Shown here: one piece after another, positions 43,084-55,430 of the stretch
Layout of the letters: the number at the start of each line of letters is the position of its first letter
Numbering within the stretch: the first letter of the stretch is position 1
DNA from: Wurfbainia villosa
Taxonomy: Eukaryota > Streptophyta > Magnoliopsida > Zingiberales > Zingiberaceae
Reading direction: 5' to 3'
Length of the DNA stretch: 64,000 bases
Assembly: GCA_025175895.1 (NCBI GenBank)
Contig: CM046003.1
Span: 44,820,335 to 44,884,334 of the forward strand
Notes under the pieces: model-generated
Databases searched by the model: none
Told to the model about the DNA's origin: nothing
What the model saw: the letters and a program-made list of their open reading frames with translations, nothing else
Made by a program: the position numbers and the translations under genes

Positions 43084-45378
43084 TGTTGGTAATATATGAG
43101 AGGTGTCCTAAGGCAATCGTCTTATGGTTGTACCGTTTATTTGATAAATGAAGATTCACTATTTGAGTATACATGATTTCATGTATTTGATTGGATTTTA
43201 AACTCATTTACTGAATGTCCGCAATACGATTCATAGCCTGAGAGAATTTGTGATTGGATTACAACTAGTGAGTATCTCTACATGTGTAATTGTAATGTAT
43301 TGGAATTATCCCTAGTCGATGAATTGATGGATTCAAACGCCATCGATTCTGTTGAGACTAGCACGAGGTATACTCTTTGGTTTATCCAAGCAGCTGTTCC
43401 TCACTGGCTGGAGACATTGGGATGTCCGGAGTTAATCGTAGATTCTAGTTATGGTAACTAGTTCATTGGAGTGACCAGCTGTAAGACTTCATATGATTAT
43501 CTGCATATATGGATATGTCAATGAAGTTCTTACAGCAGCTTAATTGCGATGTTCCTTCGACTTACGGTATTCAAGTCATCTTGGTCATGAAGACTTATGC
43601 TTTGACATCTTAAGCAAGCATCTCCGAGGAGATGTGGACCCGGGATGATTGGGTATAAGTCGAAGTGGCCGAAGGTGTTTGAATAGCCTATAGAGGATTC
43701 ACTGCTCCTTGCGAGGAGATGTATACCCTATGACCTCTCGTCGGATTGTTACTAAAGTCTTTAGCCAAAGCATTACATGTTTAGAGTATGGTACTCTTGG
43801 ATACATGTGCAGTAACTAGAATCTGGAGGACGAGGAAGTAATACTTCGGCTAGGTGTGACGTAGTCAACCTAGTGGGGATTTACACAATAGACCATGTTC
43901 TGAACCAAGTGGGTATAAGATGAGTGAAAGGAATGAGGCATGATTCATTGTAGCTGCTGAAGGGTTTCAGAAATGGATCTGGGATCAACCATTAATTTTC
44001 TGATTAATTGGGGATCATGATGTACTACTAGGTGCCACTCATGATCGTTCTATAATTAATGGTTAATTATAGACGACCAACATAAATTGGGAACCTATTA
44101 GTCACACACATAACTAGCGTAATCCGAAGGATTTAAAATGAGCTTGAGAATAGGATTCTCAGATCGAGAGAGACTTGGTTTGGTTGGACCAAACAAAGAG
44201 CGAGCATGAAATTGTTTTAGTTGCATCGGAAGCATGGATGGGCCATGTCTTTTGAAGACATGATGGATGAACCAAATTGGTTTGGTTCTAATCTAATGGT
44301 GGAAAATAAACCAAAGTGGTTTGGTTTGTTTTAAACAAATGAACCAAAGTTAGTTCGGTTTGTTTTAACTTAAAATAGACCAACACGGTTTGGTTTATTT
44401 TAACTTAAGTTATTGGAGCGGGTTAACGGGTTTTGGTTATGAACTAATAATCGTTAGGAGAATGTGTTCTCTATAAAAACACGGCTTAAGGGTTTTTCGA
44501 GGTGGATTAATTGGTTCACGGGTTTTGGAAACTCTAGCCTCCTTTTCTCCTTCTTCTCCTTGCTTGTCGTCGCCCAAGAGGTGATGCCGCCGATGCCAAC
44601 TCTTGCCGCCGATGCCACCTGCTGCTACCGGTGATCCTCCAACGACCCTCCTTGACTCTGGTGACCAAGGACCAGCCAACCCTTCTCCTTTGGTCGGCGC
44701 TAAGTCCTCCACCAAGCTATCCAGTTTTTTGACAGCTTGCTTCCTTCTTGTTGGAGCATCATTTGGACGCCGTTTGGAGCTCCAATAGCGACTTCCTTGT
44801 CGGGGATTGGATCTCCAATAATCCTCATAGGTGGAGGACCAAGGATTTGTCAATCGATTGACGAATACCTCTTCGGAGAAGCAAGTTTTGGGGACTTGTT
44901 TTTGCTCTGGTAATCCTCATAGGTGGAGGACCAAGGATTCATCAATCGGTTGACGAATACCTCTTTGGAGAAGCGAGTTTTGGGGACTCATTTTTGCATC
45001 CAAATTTTGATTCGGATTGTGATATTCTCTCGATCACATCGTCTTCAACACAAGGCTAGTGACTCCTACAAAGACTAGGCTTGTAGCTTGGCGAAGTTAT
45101 CCCGACGGTACTCGGCGTGGATACGGATAGAGGCAACTCTAGCGTGAGTTGCTCCGGTTGATGTCATTCCCGCTACACGTGATACGTCAGGTATAACTAG
45201 CGTAATTTCCTTTTATTACAAAATTTGAAACTGTGATTATGTCTACACATGTTGTATCTTGCATGCGTGTGGTGTGTGTTGTAATAAATTAAATTTATTG
45301 CTTTTATTTCTTCCGTTGTGCACATGTTTACAAAACATGTTCGAACACACACCCGCCGCGGTGCCGGGGAAACCAACA
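43084..45378 (+). repeat. 5' LTR of element G
   Basis: It starts TGTTGGTAATATATGAG and ends GGAAACCAACA. Upstream of the TATA box (44472) lie palindromic blocks GAACCAAATTGGTTTGGTTC (44269) and AAACCAAAGTGGTTTGGTTT (44308), plus two weaker copies to 44400. A duplicated segment, TAATCCTCATAGGTGGAGGA, lies near 44820 and 44911. Frames here lack domains. Confidence 0.92.
44472..44479 (+). promoter_or_regulatory. TATA box of the G 5' LTR
   Basis: TATAAAAA downstream of the GGTTTGGTT palindromes, repeated at 51716 in the 3' LTR. Confidence 0.6.
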
Positions 45379-45379
45379 G

Positions 45380-45391
45380 TGGTATCAGAGC
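45380..45391 (+). other. Primer-binding site of element G
   Basis: TGGTATCAGAGC, one base after the LTR end. Initiator-Met tRNA type. Confidence 0.93.
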
Positions 45392-46661
45392 CCAGATTGT
45401 GTTTTGACATAATAGTAAAATTGTTTTGCGATAGTCATAATTTTATTTATGGAAATTTTCTACTTTTAGAAAGTTTAGAAGTATTTATGGAAATTTTCTA
45501 ATTTTGAAAAGTATATAAGTATTTATGGAAATCTTCTACTTTTGGAAAGTTTAGAAGTATTTATGGAAATTAACACTTTCGATAAATAAAATATGTGATT
45601 AGATTTGGAAATTTGTTTCCTAATTTAATCATAATTTGATTTGGGGAATCGAATCTAAAATATATTTTATTTCCATAAATAGTTTTGACAATTTAAGAAA
45701 TTTGTTTTCTAAATTAAATTTGACTTTCCTTAATTAACACTTTCCATAAATAAAATATGTGATTAGATTTAGAAATTTATTTCCTAATTTAATCATGATT
45801 TGATTTGGGGAATCAAATCTCAAACATATTTTATTTCCATAAATAATTATGACATATAAGGAAATTTTTTGTACATGCCATGTAATTGCATTAGATCATA
45901 TCATTATGTCATGCGTGTCGTGACATGTAGATGTATGTCATGTATGTCATACCATATAGATAATAGTTATTTGCATGCAAAGAGGATGAGACATTAAAAC
46001 CCTTGCACAATATTAAAGTCTACACCTTCCATTAATATGGTTAGAACCAAAGTTCTGTTTCTTGTTTGGGTTGTTGGACTCTCTCCAAGCCCGGCTCGAA
46101 CCTGAACATGTTCAAACCATGGAATAGTTTAATACTAATATGGTAAGAGTCAAAGGTCAATCGTTAGCTTTCGTTGTTGGACTCTCTCCAAGCCGGGCTA
46201 ATTGGTTGAATGTGCTCTAACCATATTAAAGTTATTTCTTGATTAATGGGTTGGCTTTAACCTGGAGCATCGACTTGTTGGATTCTCTCCAAGGTCAATG
46301 TGAAGGGAGATGAAGTTGGGTGCTATGCATATGATGCATACTTGTTAATGAGTTAACAACCCGATGTATGTGTGAACATTCAATTAGTTGATAACACATT
46401 GTGATAGTTGCATATATGTGATATGCAATCGATATACTTGATACCTACCATTGTAGCTATGAATAGCTTATTGGACTCTCTCCAAGGTTGTTCATATCTA
46501 TGTGGGATATCGGTCCATTTGGAGAAGGACCTATGATCTCCTGAAGTGATTTTGGGGTTTTAAAATTCGAAAAATGAATGGGATTTGTAAATACATGTTG
46601 ATGCATTTTTCCATCATTCTCATATATGCTCGATTTTGTATTTCTAGGTAATCGATTGATC
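45392..46661 (+). other. Leader of element G with direct repeats and four hairpin motifs
   Basis: It is non-coding. AGTATTTATGGAAATTTTCT-like units repeat from 45460 to 45570, and a segment of about 95 bp is duplicated (45567-45662 and 45736-45832). TTGGACTCTCTCCAAG occurs at 46074, 46177, 46278 (one change) and 46471. Each can form a TTGGA/TCCAA stem with a CTCTC loop. Confidence 0.8.
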
Positions 46662-47270
46662 ATGATGTCTTTGAATTTGCTCTCTATTTTGGATTCGAAT
46701 AAATTGACTGGGACTAACTTCTTGGACTGGCTTAGAAACTTGAGAATTGTTCTCAAGGCAGAAAAACTCACGTATGCCCTCGAAGAGCCTCTTCCCGCCC
46801 ATCCTAGTGATGATGCAACTCTGGACCAATTGTTGGCGTATCAGAAACATGTGAGTGATTATGAACTAGTGAGTTACATCATGCTAGTCGCGATGGTACC
46901 CGAGCTGTGGAAGCAGCATGAGCATATGGATGCTCATACCATAGTCTTTCATCTTTATGAGTTGTTTAATGAGCAAGTGAGATCCGAAAGTTTCGAAGTC
47001 TCCAAGCTCCTCTTCACCTCTGAGATGCAAGAAGGTTCATCTGTGGTACTGCTCAACATGCTGAAGATTGTAGAGCCTTCTATGAAGCATGAGCAGAGGA
47101 TGGTGCTGTTAGTTGATTCCTCGAAGAAAGGTTCTAAGAGGAAGTCAAAGGAACAATAGAAGGGTAATAAGAAAAAAGATAAAAAGGCAAAACCAGCTCA
47201 AAAGGGCACTTGCCATCATTGTGGCAAGGAGGGCCATTGGCGAAGAAACTACAAGATTTATCTTGAGTCC
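46662..47270 (+). pseudogene. Gag of element G
   Basis: ATG at 46662 or 46665 starts MSLNLLSILDSNKLTGTNF, then WLRNLRIVLKAEKLTYAL and VSYIMLVAMVPELWKQHE. The text QEGSSVV joins directly to LLNMLKIVEPSMK, skipping a part of the domain present in F, so an in-frame internal deletion is likely. TAG at 47157 is followed in frame by a CCHC knuckle, CHHCGKEGHWRRNYK, whose last Cys is Tyr. Confidence 0.87.
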
Positions 47271-49178
47271 TTGAAGAAGAATAAGGCATCAGATGCCCCA
47301 TCTTCTTCAGATATCTTTGTTATTGATTGCCATTCTATTTCTTCAAACACTTGGGAATTGGATACTGAGTGTGGCTCACATATATGTAATGACATACATG
47401 GGCTAAGAAATAGAAGAAGACTCGTCAAGGGAAAGTCAAATTTATGTGTTAGGAATGGAGCAAAGGATGCTGCACTCGCCATCGGAACGTAATTGTTGAA
47501 ACTCCCTACGGGACTTGTCTTAGAACTGGATAATTGCTTTTATGTTCCTTCATTGATAAAGAACATCATTTCTATTTCTTGTTTAGATAGAAATGGGTAC
47601 CATTTAACTTTTAGTAACAATTGTTGTTACATAACTTTGAATGGAGTTCTTCATGGGACTGAAACTTTAAGCAATGGTATTTATATGTTGGACGTATCCA
47701 GTGACGTTTTCAATATCGAAGCGAGCAACAAGTGTGCTTAGAAAGATAATCAATTAGAGTCCTATATGTGTCATTGTCGTCTTGGCCATGTAAGCAAGAA
47801 ACGCATGTCCGAATTACACCAATGTGGAATTCTGGAATTGTTTGAATTAGATTCATACGATACATGCGAATCATGCTTAAAGGGCAAGATGACCAAGTTA
47901 CCTTTTACTGGAAAAGGTGAACCGGTGGGAGAGTTACTTGGCCTGATACATACTGATATATGCGGACCTATGTCAACTCAACCTCTAGGAGGCTATAACT
48001 ACTTCATTATCTTCACCGATGATCACTCACGGGTTGGGTATGTGTTCTTGATGAAACACATGTCTGAAGCCTTTGAAAGGTTCAAACAATTCAGAAGTGA
48101 AGTAGAGAAATAACTTGGCAAGAGTATTAAAATACTTCGATCGGATCGAGGTGATGAATACTTGAGTCAAGAGTTTCTAGATTATCTAAGGGACAATAGT
48201 ATATTGTCTCAATGGACTCCGCTGTATACACCGCAGCATAATGGTGTATCTGAGAGGCATAATCGAAACTTATTGGACATGGTCAGGTCGATGATGAATC
48301 ACGTGAATCTTCCTAAGTCCTTTTGGGGCTATGCACTTCAGACAGTTGTTTACTTGTTAAACAGAGTCCCGACCAAGGTAGTCTCTACTACTCCATATGA
48401 GATATGGGCTAGTAAGAAATCTCATTTATCTTATTTAAAGATATGGGGTTGTCCTGCTTATGTAAAGCGGACTATATCAGACAAATTGGATGCTAAGTCT
48501 AATAAATGTCTATTTATTGGATACCCTAAGGAAACAAGGGGTTACCAATTCTATCATTATGTGGAACAAAAGGTGTTTGTTTCAAGGCATGCTGTATTTC
48601 TAGAGAAAGAGTTTCTCTTGCAAGAAAATAGTGGGAGTGTCGTTGAGCTTGAGGAGGCTCAAGAGACTCCAATAGACATTGATGAGATACCTGGTGAAGC
48701 ACCACAATCGATAACTCATAGTGATGAGTCATTGGCTGGACCTATTGTGACACCACATCTTCGTAGATCTGGTAGAACACGCAACATTCCTGAGACATAT
48801 GGATTTCTCGTAAGTGAATCGAATGATGTGTTACTCATTGATGATGAGGAGCCTACCAGTTATAAAGAAGTTCTGAAAAGTTTAGAAAGGGATAAATGTC
48901 TTAACGTCATGAAGTCAAAAATGGATTCCATGTATGAAAATCAAGTTTGGAACTTGGTCGACCCACCTGAAGGCATAAAGCCTATAGGGTGCAAGTGGGT
49001 TTTCAAGAAGAAAATCGACATGGATGGTAATGTGATTACCTATAAGACTAGATTGGTGGCAAAAGGGTATCGTCAAAAGCAAGGTGTTGATTATGACGAG
49101 ACCTATTCACCTGTTGCTATGCTTAAATCCATTCAGATGCTCCTGGCCATAGTGGCTCATTATTATTATAAGATATGA
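47271..49178 (+). pseudogene. Protease, integrase and start of RT of element G
   Basis: Protease has WELDTECGSHICND (D-T-G changed to D-T-E) and LDNCFYVPSLIKNIISIS. GAG-pre-integrase has CHCRLGHVSKKRMSEL and CESCLKGKMTKLPF. The integrase core has IHTDICGPM, TDDHSRVGYVFLM, LRSDRGDEYL and YTPQHNGVSERHNRNL, so D-D-E is intact. RT starts with WNLVDPPEGIKPIGCKWVFK and DYDETYSPVAMLKSIQM. In-frame stops lie at 47490, 47739 and 48111, and at 49176 the frame is cut. The 48162-49178 frame is open for 338 codons. Confidence 0.9.
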
Positions 49179-50308
49179 CAGATGGATGTGAAAACATCTT
49201 TCCTTAATGGAAACCTACTCGAGGACGTGTATATGATATAGCTTGAGGGTTTCACATTGGTTGATAAGACAAAGGTATGCAAATTGCGACGATCCATATA
49301 TGGACTGAAGCAAACATCCAGGAGCTGGAATATCCATTTTGATGAGACAATCAAAAGGTTTAATTTTTTGATTTAATTTCTCACAAAATTCGGACAAACC
49401 TTTTGTGTATAAGGAGGTTAGTGGGAGTGCAGCCGTGTTCCTAGTATTATATGTCGATGACATATTACTTATAGGAAACAATGTTTCTATCTTATAGTCA
49501 GTTAAATTTGGTTATCCAAAATATTCTCCATAAAAGACCTGGGAGAAGTGACCTACATCCTTGGCATCAAGATCTATAGAGATAGATTGAAACGTTTGCT
49601 TGGTCTTTCACAGTCTACATATATAGACCGAGTGCTAAAGAGGTTTAGCATGTCAGAATCCAAGAAAGGTTTCCTTCTCATCAAGCATGGGATACACCTT
49701 TCGAAGTCTATGTATCCGCGCACAGAAGATGAGAGGATTTGCATGAGTAAGATTCCCTATGCATCCACAATAGGATCTATCATGTATGCTATGTAATGTA
49801 CGAGGCCGGATGTATTGTATGCTCTGAGTGTCACGAGCAGATATCAGTCTGATCCAATAATGGATAATTGGGTGGCTGTTAAGACAATCCTTAAGTACTT
49901 AAGAAGAACTAAGGATGTGTTCCTAATATATGGAGAAGGTGATATGGTAATACGCTGGTATACAGATGTCAGCTTTTAGACAGACAAGGATGATTCCAGG
50001 TCTCAGTCTGGGTATGTATTTACCTTAAATGGAGGCGCAATAAGTTGGAAAGGTTCCAAGCAAGACACTATAGCAGATTCTACCACTGAGGAAGAATACA
50101 TTGCATCACTGGAAGCAGCAAAGGAAGCGGTTTGGATCGAGAAGTTTGTCTCTGAACTTGATGTGGTCTCATCAATGATACAAACATGTGCTTTGTTGCT
50201 ATCATTCCCACTGAAAAAAACTTAGCGCATCCTTTAACTAAGGCCTTACCTCAAAGTAAGTTTGAGGGTAATGTTAGAGCTTATGGTATCGGATACCGTG
50301 GCGATTGA
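49179..50308 (+). pseudogene. RT and RNase H of element G
   Basis: It continues QMDVKTSFLNGNLLEDVYM, a stop, SIYGLKQTSRSWNIHFDE, then frame changes, LYVDDILLIGN (catalytic Asp pair intact), IKDLGEVTYILGIKIYRD and SKIPYASTIGSIMYAM. RNase H has ADSTTEEEYIASLEAAKEAV. After SSMIQT the sequence jumps to PTEKNLAHPLTKALPQSKF and ends at TGA 50306, so the middle of RNase H is deleted. At least six stops are present. Confidence 0.88.
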
Positions 50309-50317
50309 CATTAGGCC

Positions 50318-50328
50318 AAGTGGGAGTT
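50318..50328 (+). other. Polypurine tract of element G
   Basis: AAGTGGGAGTT directly before the 3' LTR. It is the same type as in F. Confidence 0.75.
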
Positions 50329-52529
50329 TGTTGGTAATATATGAGAGGTGTCCTAAGGCAATTACCTTATGGTTGTACTGTTTATTTGATAAATGAAGAT
50401 TCACTATTTGAGTATACATGTTTTCATGTATTTGATTGGATCTTAAACTCATTTACTGAATGTCCGCAATACGATTCACAGCATTAGAGAATTTGTGATT
50501 GGATCACAACTAGTGAGTATCTCTACATATGTAATTATGATGAGTTGGAATTATCTCTAGTCGATGAATTGATGGATTCGGACGCCATCGATTCTGTTGA
50601 GACTAGCACAAGGTATACTCTTTGGTTTATCCATGTAGCTGTTCCTCACTTGTTGGAGACATTGGGATGTCCGGAGTTAATCGTGGATGCTAGTTATGGT
50701 AACTAGTTCATTGGAGTGACCAGCTATAAGACTTCATATGGTTATCTGCATATATGGATATGTCAATGAAGTTCTTATAGCAACTTAAGTGCGATGTTCC
50801 TTTGACTTGTGGTATTCAAGTCATCTTGGTCATGAAGACTTATGCTTTGACATCTTAAGCAAGTATCTCCGAGGAGATGTGAACCCGGAATGATTGAGTA
50901 TAAGTCGAAGTGGCCGAAGGTGTTTGAATAGCCTATAGAGGATTCACCGCTCCTTGGGAGGAGATGTATACCCTATGGCCTCTTGTCGAATTGTTACAAA
51001 AGTCTTTGGCCAAAGCATTACATGTTTAGAGTATGGTATTATTGGATACATGTGCAGTAACAAGAATCCAGAGGACGAGGAAGTAATACTTAGGCTAGGT
51101 GTGACGTAGTCAGCCTAGTGGGGACTGACACAATAGACCATGTCCGGAACCAAGTGGGTATAAGATGAGTGAAAGGAATGGGGCACGATTCATTATAGCT
51201 GGTGAAGGGTTTCAGAAATGGTTCTGGGATCAACCGTTGATTTTCCGGTCAATTGGGGATCATGATGTACTACTAGGTGCCACTCATGATCGTTCTATAA
51301 TTTATGGTTAATTATAGACAATCAACATAAACCGGGAACCTATTTGGTAACACACACAACGAGTGTAATCTGAAGGATTTAATACGAGCTTGAGAATAGG
51401 ATTCTCAAATCGAGAGACTTGGTTTGGTTGGACCAAACAAAGAGCGAGCATGAAATTATTTCAGTCGCATCGGAAGCATGGATGGGCCATGTCTTTTGAA
51501 GACATGATGGATGAACCAAATTCGTTTGGTTCTAATCTAATGGCGGAAAATAAACCAAAGTGGTTTGGTTTGTTTTAAACGAATGAACCAAAGTTAGTTT
51601 GGTTCATTTTAACTTAAAATAGACCAACGCGGTTTGGTTTATTTTAACTTAAGTTATTGGAGCAGGTTAACGGGTTTTTGTTATGAACCAATATCCGTTA
51701 GGAGAATGTGTTCTCTATAAAAACACGACTTAAGGGTTTTTCGAGGTGGATTAATTGGTTCAAGGGTTTTGGAAACCCTAGCCTCCTTTCCTACTTCTCC
51801 CCCTTGCTTGCCGCCGCCCAAGAGGTGCTGCCACCGATGCCACTTGCTTCCACCGGCCTTCTGCTACTGCCAGCAATCCTCCGGCGACCCTCCTTGGCTC
51901 CGGTGACCAAGGACCAGCCAGGCCTTCTCCTTTGGTCGGCGCCAAGTCCTCCACCAAGCTGTCCAGTTTTTGGACAGCTTGCTTCCTTCTTGTTGGAGCG
52001 TCATTTGGACGGTGTTTGGAGCTCCGACAGTGACTTCCTTGTCCTGGATTGGATTTCCGGTAATCCTCATAGGTGGAGGACCAAGGATTCGTCAATCGGT
52101 TGACGAATACCTCTTCGTAGAAGGAAGTTTTGGGGACTCATTTTTGCATCCGAATTTTGATTCGGATTGTGATCTTCTCTCGATCACATCGTCTTCGACA
52201 CGAGGCTAGTGACTCCTATGAAGACAAGGCTTGTAGCTTGGCGAAGGTATCCCGACAGTACTCGGCGTGGATACGGATAGAGGCAACTCTAGCGTGAGTT
52301 GCTTTGGTTGATGTCATTCCCGCTGCACGTGATACATCAGGTATAACTAGCGTATTTTTTTTTATTGCAAAATTTGAAACTGCAATTATGTCTACACATG
52401 TTGTATCTTGCATGTGTGTGGTGTGTGTGTTTTAATAAATTAGATTTATTGCTTTTATTTCTTCCGTTGTGCACATATTTACGAAACATATTCGAACACA
52501 CACCCGCCGCAGTGTGGGGGAAACCAACA
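50329..52529 (+). repeat. 3' LTR of element G
   Basis: It starts TGTTGGTAATATATGAG and ends GGAAACCAACA. It is about 94 bp shorter than the 5' LTR, partly because the segment duplicated near 44820-44911 is single here. Confidence 0.92.
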
Positions 52530-53226
52530 TGATGGTTTACCAATTCTTGCTCAATGTTAGCATGATTATCAAGAACATAAAGTCAAATAAGTATGTGTTA
52601 AAGTCAAAATTTAGCCAATTTATTATTATTGAGTACTTACATATTTTTTGAACCACGGTGCAAATTCTTCATCGCAGAAACACTCAAACTCATGCTTTGG
52701 AAGCTCAAAATATAGGGTTTGGAAAATCCTACCATAAAATAAATATAACATGAACAATAATTTATGATATATGAAATATATAATATAACATGTATATACT
52801 CACTCGAAATATGATCTTACTTCTGGATAGTTCCGTAAAATATATGTGTGGGATACTTGCCACTCTTGACCAGTTAAGTATCTACGTGCACAAGATCCAC
52901 TCGGTCGACTAAGGTAGTTAAAAATTGAGAATGACTTCAAATTTGGATCAACAGGACCCTCACCGTTTCTTCCTGCTCTCCTCCTTTTGCATTGAACGTG
53001 AGGTTTAAAATAATATGATGCAAAAGTTGTAACTTCCTCCACAATCTATGCATTAAGAACAGAAGCCTTAACATGTACCTTATTTTTCTCCTTTTTCTTC
53101 AAGTGATATAGGAATCTAATAGTAATAAAACAAAATGTATTAGAAATTTACTTCTACTAAAACTCATCAAATGCACTAACAATGATAAAAAAAATAAAAA
53201 GTTCACCTTTCAAATGGATATATCAA
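52530..53226 (-). pseudogene. TNP2-type transposase, DUF4218/DUF4216 junction (CACTA X)
   Basis: From 53042 down: MEEVTTFASYYFKPHVQCKR, then PNLKSFSIFNYLSRPSGS, YLTGQEWQVSHTYILRNYPE. After an intron-like gap, 52640-52735 reads FELPKHEFECFCDEEFAPWF, followed by a GTAAGT donor near 52635. This is the stretch between the DUF4218 and DUF4216 parts of plant CACTA transposases. G lies immediately to the left at 52529. Confidence 0.82.
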
Positions 53227-54540
53227 TCAAAATTGAACAAGACCTCTAACTTTGGCCTCATATGGCAAGCGAACCAAAAGATGTTCCATGAAATCAAAAA
53301 ATGTCGATGGAAATATTCTTTCTAAGTTACACAAAATGATTGGTATGTCTCTCTCTAATGTCTCTATGTGTGAATGACTCAATAATGTCGAGCAAATATC
53401 ATGAAGGAAAATGCTTAATTTCGTAATTGCACCCCATATAAAATTTGGTAATATTTCCTTAAAAGCAATAGGAATTAGTCTTTCTATGAATATATGACAG
53501 TCATGATTTTTCAAACCAATCATTTTGCTTCCTTCAAATCGATGCATCTGCCAAGATTAGAGACATAACTATTAGGAAATCTCAATGATTTCAACCATTC
53601 ACAAACAATCCGTCTCTGATTCTTATTCAATGTATAAACTGCTTCTGGTTTTGGCCCCCTACTATTTATTTTTCCAGTAATATCCATCATCGTATTTATT
53701 AGATTATCAAAACCATTCTTCTCAATATGCATTACATTAAGATTGTGATGAATCAAATTACTCTGCCAATACGGTAAATCCCAAAATATACTCCGTTTAG
53801 TCCATTTATGCATACTTCCATAGCCATATGTTGTAACATTTGGTTCTTAAATAATAGATGGAAAGTTAAGCACTCTATGCCATAAGAATTGACCGGTTAA
53901 TCTCAATGGTGGAGGTGTTCTTTCAATTCTATTCTTAGTGAATTCTTCTTTATTTCTTCTAAATTTATGATTAGACGGTAAAAATAGTCTATGACAATCA
54001 AAATAACTTGGTTTCTTTCCATGTTTCAATCTGAATGACTTTGATCTCTCCATACATATTAGACATCCTAAAATCCCAGCGGTACTCTATTCCGATAACA
54101 TACCATAAGCAAAAAAATCATTTACAATCCAAAGTAGCACAATTCTCATTAAAAACATTTGATTAGTATGGACATCATATGTAGAAACACCCTCATCCCA
54201 AAGTTGTTTTAGCTCGACAATTAGTGGTTGCATGAAAACATCTATTGACTTCTTGGGATTATGTGGGCTAGGAATAATCAATGTTAAAAATATATACGGT
54301 GTTTTAATATACATACCGGGTGGAAGATTATATGGAGTTAAGATAATTGGCCAACAAAAATAAGTTCTTCCTGATTTGCTAAATGGAGCAAATCCATCAG
54401 CACAGAGACCTAACCTAATGTTTCGAGTCTCATTCGCAAACTCAGGATATGTTCTATCAAAAATTTTCCATGGATGACACATTATCCCTTCCTCTGTTTC
54501 ATGATTTGCATGCCAAGTCATGTATTCAGTAGTGACCTTT
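53227..54540 (-). pseudogene. TNP2-type transposase core (Transposase_21 and DUF4218), CACTA X
   Basis: From 54521 down: MTWHANHETEEGIMCHPW, ETRNIRLGLCADGFAPFS, TYFCWPIILTPYNLPPGM, LTLIIPSPHNPKKSIDVF, LWDEGVSTYDVHTNQMFLMR and WIVNDFFAYGMLSE, a stop, then LICMERSKSFRLKHGKK and SYFDCHRLFLPSNHKFRR. Later parts are NLIHHNLNVMHIEKNGFDN and GLKNHDCHIFIERLIPIA. It cuts and moves the transposon in active copies. The family acidic residues (for example LCADGF and SYFDCHR) are present. Stops at about 54085, 53845 and 53225 break it. Confidence 0.9.
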
Positions 54541-55430
54541 TATGCATAAAGCCTTTGCAATCTAGGAGTTAAAGGCAAATAGAATATTTGTCTTTATGAT
54601 TTTTGTTGCTTCTTACGATCCAATATCATAGTACACTCATGCCTTCATTGATTACAGAATTTATAAATCTCTGCATCTACATTATCTCCCCAATATAGCA
54701 TACAACCATCTTTGCAAACATAAATTCTTTCCACTGGAAGACCTAAATCTTTCACAAGTTTTTTCATACTGTAAAAATCAGTGGAGATTATGTAATCATG
54801 TGGTGGCACATTATGCTCAGCTTTAATATTCAACAATCTTGCAGTTAGAGATAATTTAGTGTGACTGTCACAACCAGACCATACAATTTCATCTATAGCT
54901 CTCAACACTTCTTGAAATTTGAGATATGGTTCTTTGTTTACATTTTCATCAACACTTGTTACTTCTACATCCTCCAACGGTGATGAATAGCTGGTATACA
55001 TGTGTTCAAAATTTTGAGGATAACTTGAACTTGTAGCGTTTGGTTCGGTAATCAAATTATGACTCATTGCATCAACAATCATCCTTTGATATGGATTGAA
55101 TTGATCATATTATCTTTGATCTCCACTAACTATTCTTTGCATGTTTCGTCCAACCTCTTCATCGGATATAAACGGTTCACCATGACATGTCCAATTATAA
55201 TAATTTGGAGTAAAATCAAATCTACAAAGATATTCTCGAACTTTATTACATTAAAAATATTTACCATTATGACACTTTCTTCATGAACGCCTTAATTTAT
55301 TCTCATCCATAAATTCAACATTACTTCCAGCAAAATTCAAAAATTGTTCCAGCCCAATAATAAATTCATCGATTAAAACCCTACGTTTTGGTAAGTTCTT
55401 TTTATATATCCAACTCCTTTCTCTCTCCAT
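54541..55430 (-). pseudogene. N-terminal part of TNP2-type transposase (Transpos_assoc), CACTA X
   Basis: From 55400 down: EFIIGLEQFLNFAGSNVEFM, NKLRRS, a stop, RKCHNGKYF, a stop, VREYLCRFDFTPNYYNW and CHGEPFISDEEVGRNMQ, the Transpos_assoc zinc-like domain with its usual C-P-C-x-K-C lost. Then 55082-54645 has PYLKFQEVLRAIDEIVW, SLTARLLNIKAEHNVPPH and YWGDNVDAEIYKFCNQ, a stop, and ECTMILDRKKQQKS. The N-terminus is clearly decayed. Confidence 0.82.

Larger units (their letters stand above)
43084..52529 (+). mobile_element. Element G: Copia retrotransposon inside the CACTA transposase gene
   Basis: It has two LTRs (43084-45378 and 50329-52529), a primer site, leader, gag, protease, integrase, RT, RNase H and a polypurine tract. 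AGATG precedes and TGATG follows, a target duplication with one change. Lineage is close to F by gag and integrase style. It has about ten stops and two internal deletions, so it is inactive. Confidence 0.93.

Noticed and set aside
46626..50308. Possible active Copia element G
   Set aside because: About ten in-frame stops, frame changes and two internal deletions.
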